Below, piece after piece: positions 17,285 through 27,229 of a stretch of 54,165 nt of DNA. The DNA is from Candidatus Marinimicrobia bacterium CG08_land_8_20_14_0_20_45_22 (lineage in GTDB: Bacteria > Fidelibacterota > UBA2242). Numbering within the stretch: position 1 is the stretch's first letter; every line of letters starts with the position of its first letter. Made by a program: the position numbers and the translations under genes. The stretch is taken from the NCBI GenBank assembly GCA_002774355.1, contig PEYN01000158.1, forward strand, positions 1-54,165. The letters run 5' to 3'. Under the pieces are notes generated by a model. That model saw only the letters and a program-made list of their open reading frames with translations. It was not told the DNA's origin and did not search any database.

Positions 17285-18313
17285 TCAACGAGAAAGTCCA
17301 ATCGTAAAAGTATGAACTCCCTGAAAAATCCCGAAATCCTGATAGGCATAATCGACCCGGTATTTTACTCCGGAAAACGCTTGCCGGATTCCCAAACCGA
17401 AAGTCCAGCCACGCTCGTCGTAATTTGCCATATAACCGGTTCTCAGGATCAGCAAATTCTGAAACATATATTCGGCGCCGATTCTTATTTTTTCCCGATA
17501 ATCGCGTGGGTGATTCGTTTCGAAACCAATCATCAATGAATGAACCGATTCATCCGGCAAAAAGAATGTCAGCGGTTTGATTCCAATGCTGAAACTTACG
17601 GAAAATGGCAAAGGAAATTTCTCTCGCTCATAGCGGACTTCGCGGGAAAAATTCTGGATGACCGCACCAAATCGAATGCCGTTCTTGAGAAAATCGTACG
17701 CGGTTCCGATATCAATGGCAGGTTCGTAGGCGGAATAATTCCTCTGCTTCATGACGAGATTTGAATCATCAACGTCGGTTCCATTGAGTCCGACCCACGC
17801 GCTGTTCAAGTCCTGAACCGCATATTTCACACGAACGCCATACGAGAAGCGGTCGCTGACTTTCTGGCTATAGGTTAAACCGACAGAATACGCGGTTGGA
17901 GAAAATGTATCCGTATCTTCAAATCCCTGATCGTTATTCGCGCGGCGCGTTCCCTGAAACTCGCCATAATCCATGCTGAGCAGGTCGATCGCAACGACGC
18001 CAAACTTACCAAAGTGAGCCGCACCGACAAATGAATTGTAATTGATGTCGGCGATGCCTTTCGTATAGTTCGCATTGAAATCGTATTTTCCTTCCATCCA
18101 GCCAAGTCCGGCAGGATTCCAAAAAACCGCATTGGAATTCCGAAAAGTGATCAATCCCAAACCGCCTCTCCCGATCGCTTCGGCGGAAACAGGATTTTCA
18201 AGAAAACGAAAACCAACTTGACCTTTTTTAACAAAGCCCGCTTGGCTGGTATCGATCCAAAATAAAACCGTCAAAAGCGCTAAAATCCAGGGCAAATATC
18301 TATACTTTTTCAT
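17285..18313 (-). CDS. PorV/PorQ-family outer-membrane protein
   Basis: The 342-residue product has a signal peptide (KKYRYLPWILALLTVLFW) and a FadL-like beta-barrel pattern. The early motif AEAIGRGGLGLITF and VFWNPAGLG are typical of PorV/PorQ family proteins, which in Bacteroidetes are outer-membrane parts of type IX secretion. ATG 18313 has GGAGG 8 bases upstream. It follows the gene for a protein with a type IX-like tail by 12 bases, supporting a shared secretion role. Confidence 0.82.
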   Translation of the reverse strand: MKKYRYLPWILALLTVLFWIDTSQAGFVKKGQVGFRFLENPVSAEAIGRGGLGLITFRNSNAVFWNPAGLGWMEGKYDFNANYTKGIADINYNSFVGAAHFGKFGVVAIDLLSMDYGEFQGTRRANNDQGFEDTDTFSPTAYSVGLTYSQKVSDRFSYGVRVKYAVQDLNSAWVGLNGTDVDDSNLVMKQRNYSAYEPAIDIGTAYDFLKNGIRFGAVIQNFSREVRYEREKFPLPFSVSFSIGIKPLTFFLPDESVHSLMIGFETNHPRDYREKIRIGAEYMFQNLLILRTGYMANYDERGWTFGLGIRQAFSGVKYRVDYAYQDFGIFQGVHTFTIGLSR

Positions 18314-18325
18314 AATCATTTCCTC

Positions 18326-20458
18326 CTATCGAACCAACACGAATTTGACATACTGGTCTGGAAGTTTCTTCCCGTCAACGGATTCTGCTTTGGTCACGAC
18401 AAGAATATAAATACCGCTGGCCACATACTGATTGGAGTCCGTGCGCTGATCCCAGATTTCCTGATCGGTTCCAAAATGGTCGATTTCTGTTATAAAGTCA
18501 CCCGTTTCGGTATAGACTTTTAAATTGCATATATAAGGCAGTTTAGCAAATAGGATTTGATTGATATTTCCGGGAAAGCCCAATCCGCCCGCGTTGACTG
18601 TCGCTGGATTTGGAACGACGCGCACCATATTGGAAACAGAAAGACCAGCCTTGAAGGGAATCGCTGGCAATGCGGAGCGGTTGACATAGCGCGAACTTTC
18701 CAGTTTCATATTCGGAATGATGTCGTCTGGGTTTTGAGTTCCATTATCCACGGCAGTAACTGCATAGTAATAACTGACTCCTCGTGTCACGTTTTTGTCA
18801 ACATATGTTAGGACGTTCCGATCGGTTGTTTCATAGATTAATTTCCAAGTTTCGCCACTCTGCTTGTCTTCGGGATCGTTGGTCCAGGCGGCTCCCTTTT
18901 TCCGATAAACGCGCCAAGCATACCAATCATCTATACCGGTGTCCGGATCTCTGAAATACGACGCGCTTGGATAAGACCAGGAAATGTCAACTTTATCTGC
19001 ATCGCTTGTCACGACCATATCCGGGGGCGGCGGCGGATCGGGAATATCAAATCCGCGATTCCAAGCCCAATTTGCCCGATCTATAGCCTGAAAAAGCGAG
19101 TCTTTTCCGGTCATAATAATTGCATTTTTCATGGAATCGGTGATGATGTTCGATTCGTCGGGTTGTTTCAACCACTGATAGCCGATCGTATCGGCGGCAG
19201 TCCATGAAATCGACCCCGTTCCGATGGCATAGACGGCGCAGATTGAATCGCACTCATCGGGATTCGACCGTTTTTCCAGTTCGTAAGGTCCGATAGTGAT
19301 AAACCGCATCGGCCCTTTTTGGTAGGCACTTGCCGAAATCTCCCCTTCAGTTATTGGGTCCAGCGGAAATTTCCCCAGCGCATCGTGACCGATATAAGTG
19401 TCTCTCAATCCGAAGTCCCGACGCCCCCACAAATCATTTTCGATATCTGCGTGCGGCATCGAATACGGTTGAGTTAAATCATCATCAGTCGCTTCGAAGC
19501 TATTCTTTGCGGCATGAAGAAGAGCGAAGCCTGGAATTTGACACGACAGTAGATGACCCGACTTCCGATCGGGATCGCCGGTATCATCGGAACTCCCATT
19601 TGTATAGGACGAAGTACCCGGCGTTTTGTGATCCCAATAGTAGGCGACATACAGCGAATCGCGCCTGTTCCCGGGTAACAATGCCGAAGGTCTGGCAAAC
19701 CAGCTGTCCAGGTCATCCTGTCCTTCAAATGCAAATCCGCCCATCGTTGCATATTCGCCCGCTTTGGATGGGCCAAAACTGAACGAGAGTGGCCACCAGA
19801 TTCGCATCGTCTGATCGGGGAACACATCGCTGGAATCAGGGCTTTGCAAAGGCGTTTTGGTCTCGCCGGTAAATTTATAAGTTGCCTTCCAGATTAGATA
19901 GTTCTCGTGAAGCGGATGACTGAATCCGTACACTTCGATATGTGTCCGGATTCCCCAAAATGGAATAATGTCTTCCCAAACTGCACAGATGTCGGATTTC
20001 AGATCCGGATCCGTTTCCCATGTGTATTCCTGGCTTTGTGCGATGCCATCGACCGTGACATTTGGTGGACGATAGCGGCGGATTTCCTGAGAAAATACGT
20101 TTCTTCCATTACTGACGAACGTCTCCGGAATGATTTTTTTATCACCAAAATTATTGATAAAACCGTCATTGTCCGGGCAGATAGGGTTGAAAATCTGATA
20201 CAACAGACGTGAATGCCATTCATCCTGAGGATACTGCCAAATTTCATTCGAAACATTTCCATTCGCCAGTACCCAGCTGTATTGGGTCGTGAATTGCCCT
20301 TCTCCGGATACTTTTTTCATATCCAGTTTAATGGCATTAACATCGATAAACATCGGACGTCCGGATTCCTTTCGTTGACCGAACGCTATTGGGATATTAA
20401 TGAAAAGAAAAAGTACGACTAACCCCATGACTGCTGATTTTTTATTGACCCAATTCAT
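18326..20458 (-). CDS. Large secreted protein with fibronectin-III and type IX-like sorting tail
   Basis: The product has 710 residues and starts at ATG 20458 with GGAG 6 bases upstream. A signal peptide (NKKSAVMGLVVLFLF) leads into about 480 residues that I do not recognise, rich in Trp and Asp. A fibronectin type III-like domain follows at about 500-600 (PPPPPDMVVTSDADKVDISW). The last 100 residues have the pattern of type IX C-terminal sorting domains: VVPNP, LKVYTETGDFITEI and VASGIYILVV. It lies between the broken TonB receptor and the PorV-like gene. Likely a surface protein; activity unknown. Confidence 0.75.
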   Translation of the reverse strand: MNWVNKKSAVMGLVVLFLFINIPIAFGQRKESGRPMFIDVNAIKLDMKKVSGEGQFTTQYSWVLANGNVSNEIWQYPQDEWHSRLLYQIFNPICPDNDGFINNFGDKKIIPETFVSNGRNVFSQEIRRYRPPNVTVDGIAQSQEYTWETDPDLKSDICAVWEDIIPFWGIRTHIEVYGFSHPLHENYLIWKATYKFTGETKTPLQSPDSSDVFPDQTMRIWWPLSFSFGPSKAGEYATMGGFAFEGQDDLDSWFARPSALLPGNRRDSLYVAYYWDHKTPGTSSYTNGSSDDTGDPDRKSGHLLSCQIPGFALLHAAKNSFEATDDDLTQPYSMPHADIENDLWGRRDFGLRDTYIGHDALGKFPLDPITEGEISASAYQKGPMRFITIGPYELEKRSNPDECDSICAVYAIGTGSISWTAADTIGYQWLKQPDESNIITDSMKNAIIMTGKDSLFQAIDRANWAWNRGFDIPDPPPPPDMVVTSDADKVDISWSYPSASYFRDPDTGIDDWYAWRVYRKKGAAWTNDPEDKQSGETWKLIYETTDRNVLTYVDKNVTRGVSYYYAVTAVDNGTQNPDDIIPNMKLESSRYVNRSALPAIPFKAGLSVSNMVRVVPNPATVNAGGLGFPGNINQILFAKLPYICNLKVYTETGDFITEIDHFGTDQEIWDQRTDSNQYVASGIYILVVTKAESVDGKKLPDQYVKFVLVR

Positions 20459-20505
20459 TTCATTCTCCATTAATTCATCTGCATTGTCTAAGCCGCTCAC
20501 GTTCA

Positions 20506-23500
20506 TTAGAAATTCACTCTCAGACCAACCAGAATGCGTCTGGGATTCAAGAACAGCGGCGTTTGAAACCATCCGAGGTCTATATAATCTTTATCCCATT
20601 CGCCCCATTTATCATCTCCGTGCTGTTCTCCCGCTTCGAATGGAAAATGCAGAGACTCTTTGTACCGACTATACTGTGTCGTGGTAAATCCGCCGGTATA
20701 AAGTCGTTTTTCATTCAACAGATTTACGACGGTCACGACAAATTCCAGATTCACACCCGCTACCTGAAATGCCTTCGATGCGCGCAAATCGACATTGGAA
20801 TAGTCCACGGCATCAACCTTTCGGGCAATGCCGGTTACAGGATCGGTGAGAATGGTTATCCTCCCGCCGTCCTTCCAATCGACCATAAAATTGAAAACAA
20901 ACCCCGCCAATGGTCTAAAACCAAACAAATTTAATCCCCACTTCCTCGGCGTATGAAAGTTCACATTGAAATGCGCATTCGGTATAGGTTCTGTGACCGT
21001 CAGATTTGCAAGTCGTTCCTCATTGACAGCGAGAATTCTGTTTTCGTAGACGTAATCTAAACCATGCTGTCCCCAGCTCTGAAGCATGTATTCATAGTTT
21101 GCCCAGAACGTAAAAACCTGCCCAGCGTTTTCTCCAGCCGTACTTCAACACCACGAATATCCGAGTAAGCGTCCGGATAATAGCAAGCGACTTCGAATTC
21201 CTGCCAGTAGTCGATAAAATGGCGGCTAAGCGGATCGTTTTTCACGTCTTTGTAATACATGGTTGTATTGAAGAGGAAATCTCTCAGGAATCTCTGTTCG
21301 TAACCAAATTCATAAGCGACAGTCTTCCCCATTTCCAAATCAGTTGACGGAACAACGGCGCCCATTTGCGAAATTCCCAAATTGTAAAGGAATGTGATGT
21401 TCGGGCGCTGATAGAAATGTCCATAGTTGAAATACAACTTACTATTGATCGTTATCGGAAAAGAAACGCCGAGACGTGGAGACAGTTTCAATTGCTGTCT
21501 GACCTTTTCTGAAGGCCAACCCGGCGGATCGCCCAGCAATTCTCTAAATACCAGCCATCGTTCGTAACTTCCCCATTCGCCGGTTAAATAATCATAAACT
21601 TCCGAATAAAGTCCCTGATAATCTTCATCAAGCGGGAAACTGACTTTATAAGATGGCTTCTGCGGATTAAAATAATCAGCGCGAAGTCCGACGGAGGCAA
21701 TCATTCCTTCAAATTCGAGTTTATCTTGCAGATAAAAGCCGGCATCGATCGGTGCAATCTTGTAGTATTGCCAAGCATCCGGAATGCCGGGCGTCCAGAG
21801 CTTTTCGGATTGATACCAAGTCCCGGAATAAACGAACGAATAGGAATATTTAAATGCGAACCCGGCTTCGATTTGATGAAACCTTCCGATCTGAGCCGTT
21901 AAATCTCCTCTGAGGTTAAACGTCCAAGAATAAGATGAATCGACTTGTTGTAGTCCACCATAAATTCTGAATAAATCATTAATATCCTGAAGCGTATTTG
22001 TCGAACTGTTCGGCGTACCAATGTTCGGAAACGTCAGCGCACGCCAACTTCGTCCTAATGTCGTATCCACCCAAACCCAATTATCCGCATCCGATGTGTC
22101 TGAAGAGTACGGCTGGATTTCGTTATCCTGATAAGTATATTGCGCTTCGAGCGTGAAGAATGCTCTTGGAGAAACCGTATGATTGAGTTTGACACCGCTC
22201 ATTAACCAGCGTTGATCTAGATTTTGCAGACGGCTTTTGTTAAACATATTCACATAACCGTCGCCGCTTCCAAGTATCCGCGCCTGTTGTTCGACGGAAC
22301 TTTGTGTATTGCTGAGAAAATTGAACCGGCTGGAATAATCGAGCAGAGCGCCACCCATCGACGTCGGACGACCGCCTGTATTCGTTTCAACCTTTGCATA
22401 AAGCGCATTTGTTGAAATTTTCGTTTTCGGCGAAATTACCGTCGTTATTTTCAACTGCCCGTTATAATCGACATATGCATCCCGGGGACCAATGGGAAAC
22501 GCGAACTGAGTGTTTTCATATTTTCCGCCCAGCATGAATGTGGATTTTTCCAATACATTTCCGAGCAAAGGAATCCATCTTCCAGGAACCGGTCCGGTCA
22601 TCGTACCTTCGACATACATATCCGGTTTGGTAGCAAATTTGTAAAGTGGATGTTGTGTTTCCCAGAGTTTACGTTTTTGTTCGGCGGTCAACTTCTTTGT
22701 TCGTGGAATAATGAGTCCGATTTTTTCGTAATTCTTGGTACCTTCCAATTTATTATTCCAGCCCTTAAACGTCCAGAAGTCTTCCGGCACGCCTTCAGGG
22801 ATCAACGAATCGATAGGTTGGCCTTTATTATCCATCGCAAATCCGTCGTAACAAACAGTCTTTGTTTTTCCGTCGCGCGGATCAACATACTTGTACGTCG
22901 TATCGGTAAAAACCTTGTAAATCCAGGAATCTTTACTCCACTGGTTAGTTCCGAAGAATTTATAATCATTTGTCGTCGTATTGTCTATTTTCAGCGAGAC
23001 ACTGATCTTGTCGCGGCTTCCATCTTTGGTGACAACATTGACCAAACCAGAACGAAAACCGCCGTACTTCGCTTCGAACCCGCCGGTCAATACCTGCAAT
23101 TCGGCGACTGATGTTGAATTCAAAGAAAGATAGGAGTTTTCCGATCTCGGATCTCTGGCAGAAATACCGTCAATGCGAACGTCCGTTTCGCGCACGTCCC
23201 CTCCACGCACACTCAATCCGTTACCATCATTGTCGGAGACGAGTTCGACGCCCTTGATTTTGCCAACGAATTCATCAACGCGTAAAATTGGCGATTCAGT
23301 CAGTCGATCGACATTGATGACTTCCTGCGTTCCGGAAACGTCAGGTTTGATCACTTCTCGCTGGGCAACGACTCAAACAGCCTCCATTTCAATCGATGCT
23401 TGTTCCAATTCAAAATTTACCGTGATTGTGCGGTCGATATTGACGAGAACCTGTTCCATCTGGAGCGGCGTGTAACCAATCATCGTCGCTCTGATGTTAT

Positions 23501-23708
23501 AAATGTTCGGCGATACATTAAGAATGACGAAACGGCCGTCCGCGTCGCATGAGGCTCCTTGCTTATTTTCGACTTGAACAACTTTCCCATTATCCCAGAT
23601 GCTTTCGATCATGACGTTTGTTCCCGGAAGCGGTGCACCGGTCGTTTTATCCGTCACACGCCCTACAATTTTTCCATAATCAGCCCATGCACTTCCAAAA
23701 AGACTCAA
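20506..23708 (-). pseudogene. SusC-like TonB-dependent receptor, interrupted
   Basis: Three collinear pieces make one receptor. The N-terminal piece (23708-23373) is a carboxypeptidase-regulatory-like domain (GRVTDKTTGAPLPGTNV). An in-frame TGA at 23373-23375 separates it from the plug and most of the barrel (RVDEFVGKIKGVEL onwards), which continue in the same frame. At 21112-21116 a run of five T (minus strand) is one base short, shifting the frame; the last 190 residues continue in the other frame to 20506. The signal peptide is also missing: only SLFGSAWA remains after a TTG. Decay or assembly error are both possible; the lost signal peptide favours decay. Confidence 0.85.
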
Positions 23709-23717
23709 GGGGAGGTT

Positions 23718-24020
23718 TTACAATGTCAATAATTGGCTAATCTTGACCATCAAGACGTTGTCTCCGATGCTTCCGAACAACCGTTTGGTGTCTTTTGGAA
23801 GATCGAATCGTTTGAAGGTTTCATAATCCGTAAGGCATTGAGACCACACAAAATACACGACCGAACCGGTCATATATTCCCAACGAAGGACGAGATTTGA
23901 CCGAAATTGCTTATAATTAAAGTCTTCTTGTCCGCGGAAAGAATAATCGGTGATGCCATCTTTTGGTTTAGATATTGCTTGGCGGAATTCTGATCGGTCG
24001 CCGAACCAATTTACACCCAC
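23718..24020 (-). pseudogene. C-terminal remnant of a DUF5916 protein
   Basis: About 100 residues match the C-terminus of the intact protein at 30230-32893: both share YKQFR, NLV, RWEY, a VWS segment, FDL and a final NVL-VK-S-LL pattern. The frame upstream is closed by stops and 24021-24206 shows no further homology. The remnant ends 10 bases before the truncated TonB receptor, which marks a deletion junction. Confidence 0.8.
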
Positions 24021-24206
24021 GTATCATTGAATTTTTCTCCGGTGAACTTACTTATCTTTCATCAATAACTATGACCGTTTATGGAATTCTCACTGGTCGC
24101 GACACGAAACACTTCGGTATTGTTTAAAATGATGTACATGGCTATATTTACTTCCGGTTATTTACAAAGAACTATTATCCGATGCTTTTTCAGAAAGGGA
24201 TTCTTC

Positions 24207-25172
24207 ATGGCAGTAATCGGCATCGATCTCGGCGGGACAAAATCCGCGGCCGCAATATTTGACGAAAGCGGGCAAATCATTCATCGTAACATCTCGCCTT
24301 TAGATAAACGAACCGGCGGCGAAGTCGGTAAACTGATCCTGAACCAAATCGCTTCACTCAGACAATACGCCGCCGAAAAACGAGAAGATATTCGCGCAAT
24401 TGGCGTTTCCGTTCCCGGAATTTATTATGCAACGACCGGAAAAGTCTGGGCTCCAAATATTCCTGACTGGACGGATTACCCACTTCTGTACGAATTGACT
24501 TCGAATCTGAACGATTCTTCAATTCGTATCAAAATCGACAGCGATCGCGCAGCGTACATTCTGGGCGAAACATGGCAAGGTTGCGCCAAGGGTTGCCGGA
24601 ACGCTATCTTTGTTGCCGTCGGAACAGGCATTGGCGCGGGCATTCTCATCGACGGAAAAATCCTACGAGGAAGCCGAGATATTGCCGGAGCTACAGGGTG
24701 GATGGCATTGGACAAACCATTCAGACAGGAATATGTTTCCTGCGGTTGCTTTGAATACCACGCTTCGGGAGAAGGCATCGGCAAGGTCGCGCGTGAACTG
24801 CTCATAAAAAATCCGGACTATTCCGGCGTTCTTCGACAAAAACCGATCGATGAAATTAAATCTTACGACGTTATCGTTGCCTATTCTTCAGGCGACCCGA
24901 TTGCTAAGCAGACAATCGATTCCGCCATCGAATTCTGGGGAATGGCAGTTGCCAACTACGTCAGTTTATTTAACCCGGAAAAAATCATCTTCGGTGGTGG
25001 CGTGTTCGGTCCCGCGGCGCAATTCATCGACCGAATTCGGGCAGAAGCACTAAAATGGGCGCAACCGATCAGCATTCATCAGGTCTGCATCGAAGCCAGT
25101 ATTCTCGGCGGTGACGCCGGTCTAATCGGCGCTGGACGATTGGCACAATTGGAGATCGAATCCGATAATTGA
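24207..25172 (+). CDS. ROK-family sugar kinase
   Basis: This 321-residue kinase is predicted to phosphorylate a hexose or amino sugar. The phosphate-binding motif is GIDLGGTKSAAA at the N-terminus; GVSVPGIYY and VAVGTGIGAGILIDG follow, and the C-terminal lobe has IIFGGGVFG. The ROK zinc motif, usually CxCGxxGC, is reduced to SCGCFE, so zinc binding may be changed. ATG 24207 has AGAAAGGGA right upstream and fits the family N-terminus; earlier in-frame ATGs add an unrelated leader. Heads a run with MFS, SIS and MBL genes. Glucokinase or N-acetylhexosamine kinase are the main options. Confidence 0.88.
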   Translation: MAVIGIDLGGTKSAAAIFDESGQIIHRNISPLDKRTGGEVGKLILNQIASLRQYAAEKREDIRAIGVSVPGIYYATTGKVWAPNIPDWTDYPLLYELTSNLNDSSIRIKIDSDRAAYILGETWQGCAKGCRNAIFVAVGTGIGAGILIDGKILRGSRDIAGATGWMALDKPFRQEYVSCGCFEYHASGEGIGKVARELLIKNPDYSGVLRQKPIDEIKSYDVIVAYSSGDPIAKQTIDSAIEFWGMAVANYVSLFNPEKIIFGGGVFGPAAQFIDRIRAEALKWAQPISIHQVCIEASILGGDAGLIGAGRLAQLEIESDN

Positions 25173-25210
25173 GATGAATACAAAATTTCTAACCTTATCA
25201 ATAAGGATTT

Positions 25211-26371
25211 ATGTATAACAGAAAATTAGTATTTTGGGCGGCATGTCTCGGCATGTTGCTGTTTGGGATTGTGATGATTTCATTGGGAACCATCAATACC
25301 TTTTTGACGGAAAAATTCCAACTCGATCAACAGACCGTCGGCTCGTTAGCCGCTTTGTTGCCATTTGGGATTCTTGCGGGTTCACTGATTTTCGGCCCGA
25401 TTTGTGATCGTTACGGCTATAAAGGACTTCTGATAATTTCAACGATCCTAATTCTTATCGGTGTCGAAATAATTGCTTTTGCAAAGAGTTTTTCAGTACT
25501 TCGATACGCATTTTTTCTGATCGGATTCGGCGGCGGAATAATCAACGGCGGAACGAATGCGGTCGTCTCCGACATCAGCGCCGAAGAAAAGGGCGCAAAA
25601 CTGAGTTTACTGGGCGTATTTTTCGGAATCGGCGCGCTCGGAATGCCGGTTTTGGTCGGCGCGCTGAGTAAATATTTTTCAACAGAACGAATCGTGATGT
25701 GCGTCGGATTGCTGATCGTCGTGCCAATCGTTTTTTTCTCGCTGGTTCGTTTTCCCGAACCGAAACACAACCAAGGTTTTCCGCTTAAACAAGGACTCGG
25801 CTTGCTGAAAAACGGCACACTTATTCTCTTCGGCATCATCCTGTTTTTCGAAAGCGGCATGGAAGGAATGGTCAGCAACTGGTCAACGACTTATCTGGAA
25901 AAACATCTGTTCCTAACGTCAAAAGACGCTTTATATGCGCTCTCTTTTGTCATGCTGGGAATGACGGTTTCGCGGATTTTCCTCGGATATTTATTGACAA
26001 AAGTGCGAGATTACATCATCTTGCTTGTCTGCATCGTAATTATTATTTGCGCCGCGTTGATATTGAGATTTGCCGGCTCATTTCAAGTGGCAATCATCGG
26101 ATTGACGTTGTTCGGCGTCGGTTTCTCACCGGCTTTCCCAGTACTTTACGGATACGCCGGAAATTTGTACGCACAATACTCCGGAACAGCCTTCAGCATT
26201 ATCCTAACGATCGCTTTACTGGGAAATACGTTCCTTAATTATTCAATCGGCGTTATTTCCGATAACTATGGAATCGAACATTACCTGACCGTCATTTTAA
26301 TCAGTGCTGTTATCATGCTGATTTTAGTCGGGTTGATCACTAAGCGAACCTTGTCAAAATTAAAAATATAA
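25211..26371 (+). CDS. MFS transporter, probably sugar uptake
   Basis: The 386-residue protein has 12 predicted membrane helices. The first cytoplasmic loop carries the MFS signature GPICDRYGYKG, and a second copy appears in the second half (RIFLGYLLTKV). It lies 38 bases after a sugar kinase and 19 before a phosphosugar-binding protein, so uptake of the sugar processed by these enzymes is likely. ATG 25211 has AAGGATTT upstream. Confidence 0.85.
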   Translation: MYNRKLVFWAACLGMLLFGIVMISLGTINTFLTEKFQLDQQTVGSLAALLPFGILAGSLIFGPICDRYGYKGLLIISTILILIGVEIIAFAKSFSVLRYAFFLIGFGGGIINGGTNAVVSDISAEEKGAKLSLLGVFFGIGALGMPVLVGALSKYFSTERIVMCVGLLIVVPIVFFSLVRFPEPKHNQGFPLKQGLGLLKNGTLILFGIILFFESGMEGMVSNWSTTYLEKHLFLTSKDALYALSFVMLGMTVSRIFLGYLLTKVRDYIILLVCIVIIICAALILRFAGSFQVAIIGLTLFGVGFSPAFPVLYGYAGNLYAQYSGTAFSIILTIALLGNTFLNYSIGVISDNYGIEHYLTVILISAVIMLILVGLITKRTLSKLKI

Positions 26372-26390
26372 AAGTAAAGGAATCGAAATC

Positions 26391-27155
26391 ATGCAGTTAG
26401 CAAAAGAATGGCTGAATAACGCCAAAACCATTATGGAGAGAATTGATAACACACAAATGGAAAGCATCCAGAAAGCCGCCGATGTGATGGCTGATACCAT
26501 CGAATCAGGCCGATGGGTTCACACGTTCGGTTGCGGACATGCGACACTGCCAATTGAAGAAATGTATCCACGTATCGGTGGATTCGTCGGTTTTCATCCG
26601 ATGATCGAACTCCCACTCACCTTCTTCACAAACATTGTCGGTGGCATGAGCGTCCATCAGTTTGTATTTCTCGAACGCGTCGAAGGTTACGGCATCGAAA
26701 TCATGAAAGGATACAATTTTGATCCGCGCGACTGTATGTGGGTTTTCTCGCACACTGGAATTAATAATGTCAATATCGACATCGCACTGGAAGCAAAAAA
26801 ACGCGACATGACTGTCATCGCATACGGATCGGCGGCAGAAGCAAAAGGTAAACAAACGCGTCATTCCTGCGGAAAGACGATTTTTGACATCGCCGACATC
26901 GTAGTCGATACATGCGTTCCGATTCAGGATGCGTCGGTCACTTTAAAAAATCACTACGATAAAATCGGTCCTGTATCGACAATTGCATTCGTCACAGCAG
27001 TCTGGATGACGGTGACGACTGTCGCGGAAATTCTCGCAGACCGCGGAGTCAAACTTTACATTCACCCATCGCATAACGCCCCCGGCGACACGACAGCAAA
27101 GGAAAGGTTATCGGAAGCACTTGCAGTGTATAAAAAAAGAATCGCAGGCGTCTGA
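26391..27155 (+). CDS. SIS-domain phosphosugar-binding protein (UPF0309/COG4821-like)
   Basis: This 254-residue protein has a sugar-isomerase fold. The N-terminal helix region is followed by HTFGCGHATLPIEEMYPRIG, typical of the COG4821 group, then VFSHTGINNVNIDIALEAK, which is the SIS sugar-phosphate loop, and a C-terminal HPSHNAPGD. Members often sit in amino-sugar clusters. No nagB is visible in the window, so this protein may isomerise or deaminate the sugar phosphate made by the kinase and NagA; that is inference. Good ribosome binding site (AAAGGAATCG). Confidence 0.8.
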   Translation: MQLAKEWLNNAKTIMERIDNTQMESIQKAADVMADTIESGRWVHTFGCGHATLPIEEMYPRIGGFVGFHPMIELPLTFFTNIVGGMSVHQFVFLERVEGYGIEIMKGYNFDPRDCMWVFSHTGINNVNIDIALEAKKRDMTVIAYGSAAEAKGKQTRHSCGKTIFDIADIVVDTCVPIQDASVTLKNHYDKIGPVSTIAFVTAVWMTVTTVAEILADRGVKLYIHPSHNAPGDTTAKERLSEALAVYKKRIAGV

Positions 27156-27183
27156 ATTTTCACCGTATTCCAAAAGAAAACGT

Positions 27184-27200
27184 CTTTGGAAATTCCAAAG
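27184..27200. repeat. 17-base perfect palindrome between SIS and MBL genes
   Basis: CTTTGGAA and TTCCAAAG flank a single A, 30 bases before the MBL gene start. The loop is too small for a terminator. A dyad operator or a short leader hairpin is possible. I found no second copy near the other sugar genes. Confidence 0.4.
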
Positions 27201-27229
27201 AATTTTGATACGAAAAGGAAGATCATATA

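Noticed and set aside
20506-23708. Programmed frameshift or TGA recoding as explanation for the broken receptor
   Set aside because: No slippery heptamer or selenocysteine-like structure is evident, and the signal peptide is lost as well; decay or sequence error is simpler.
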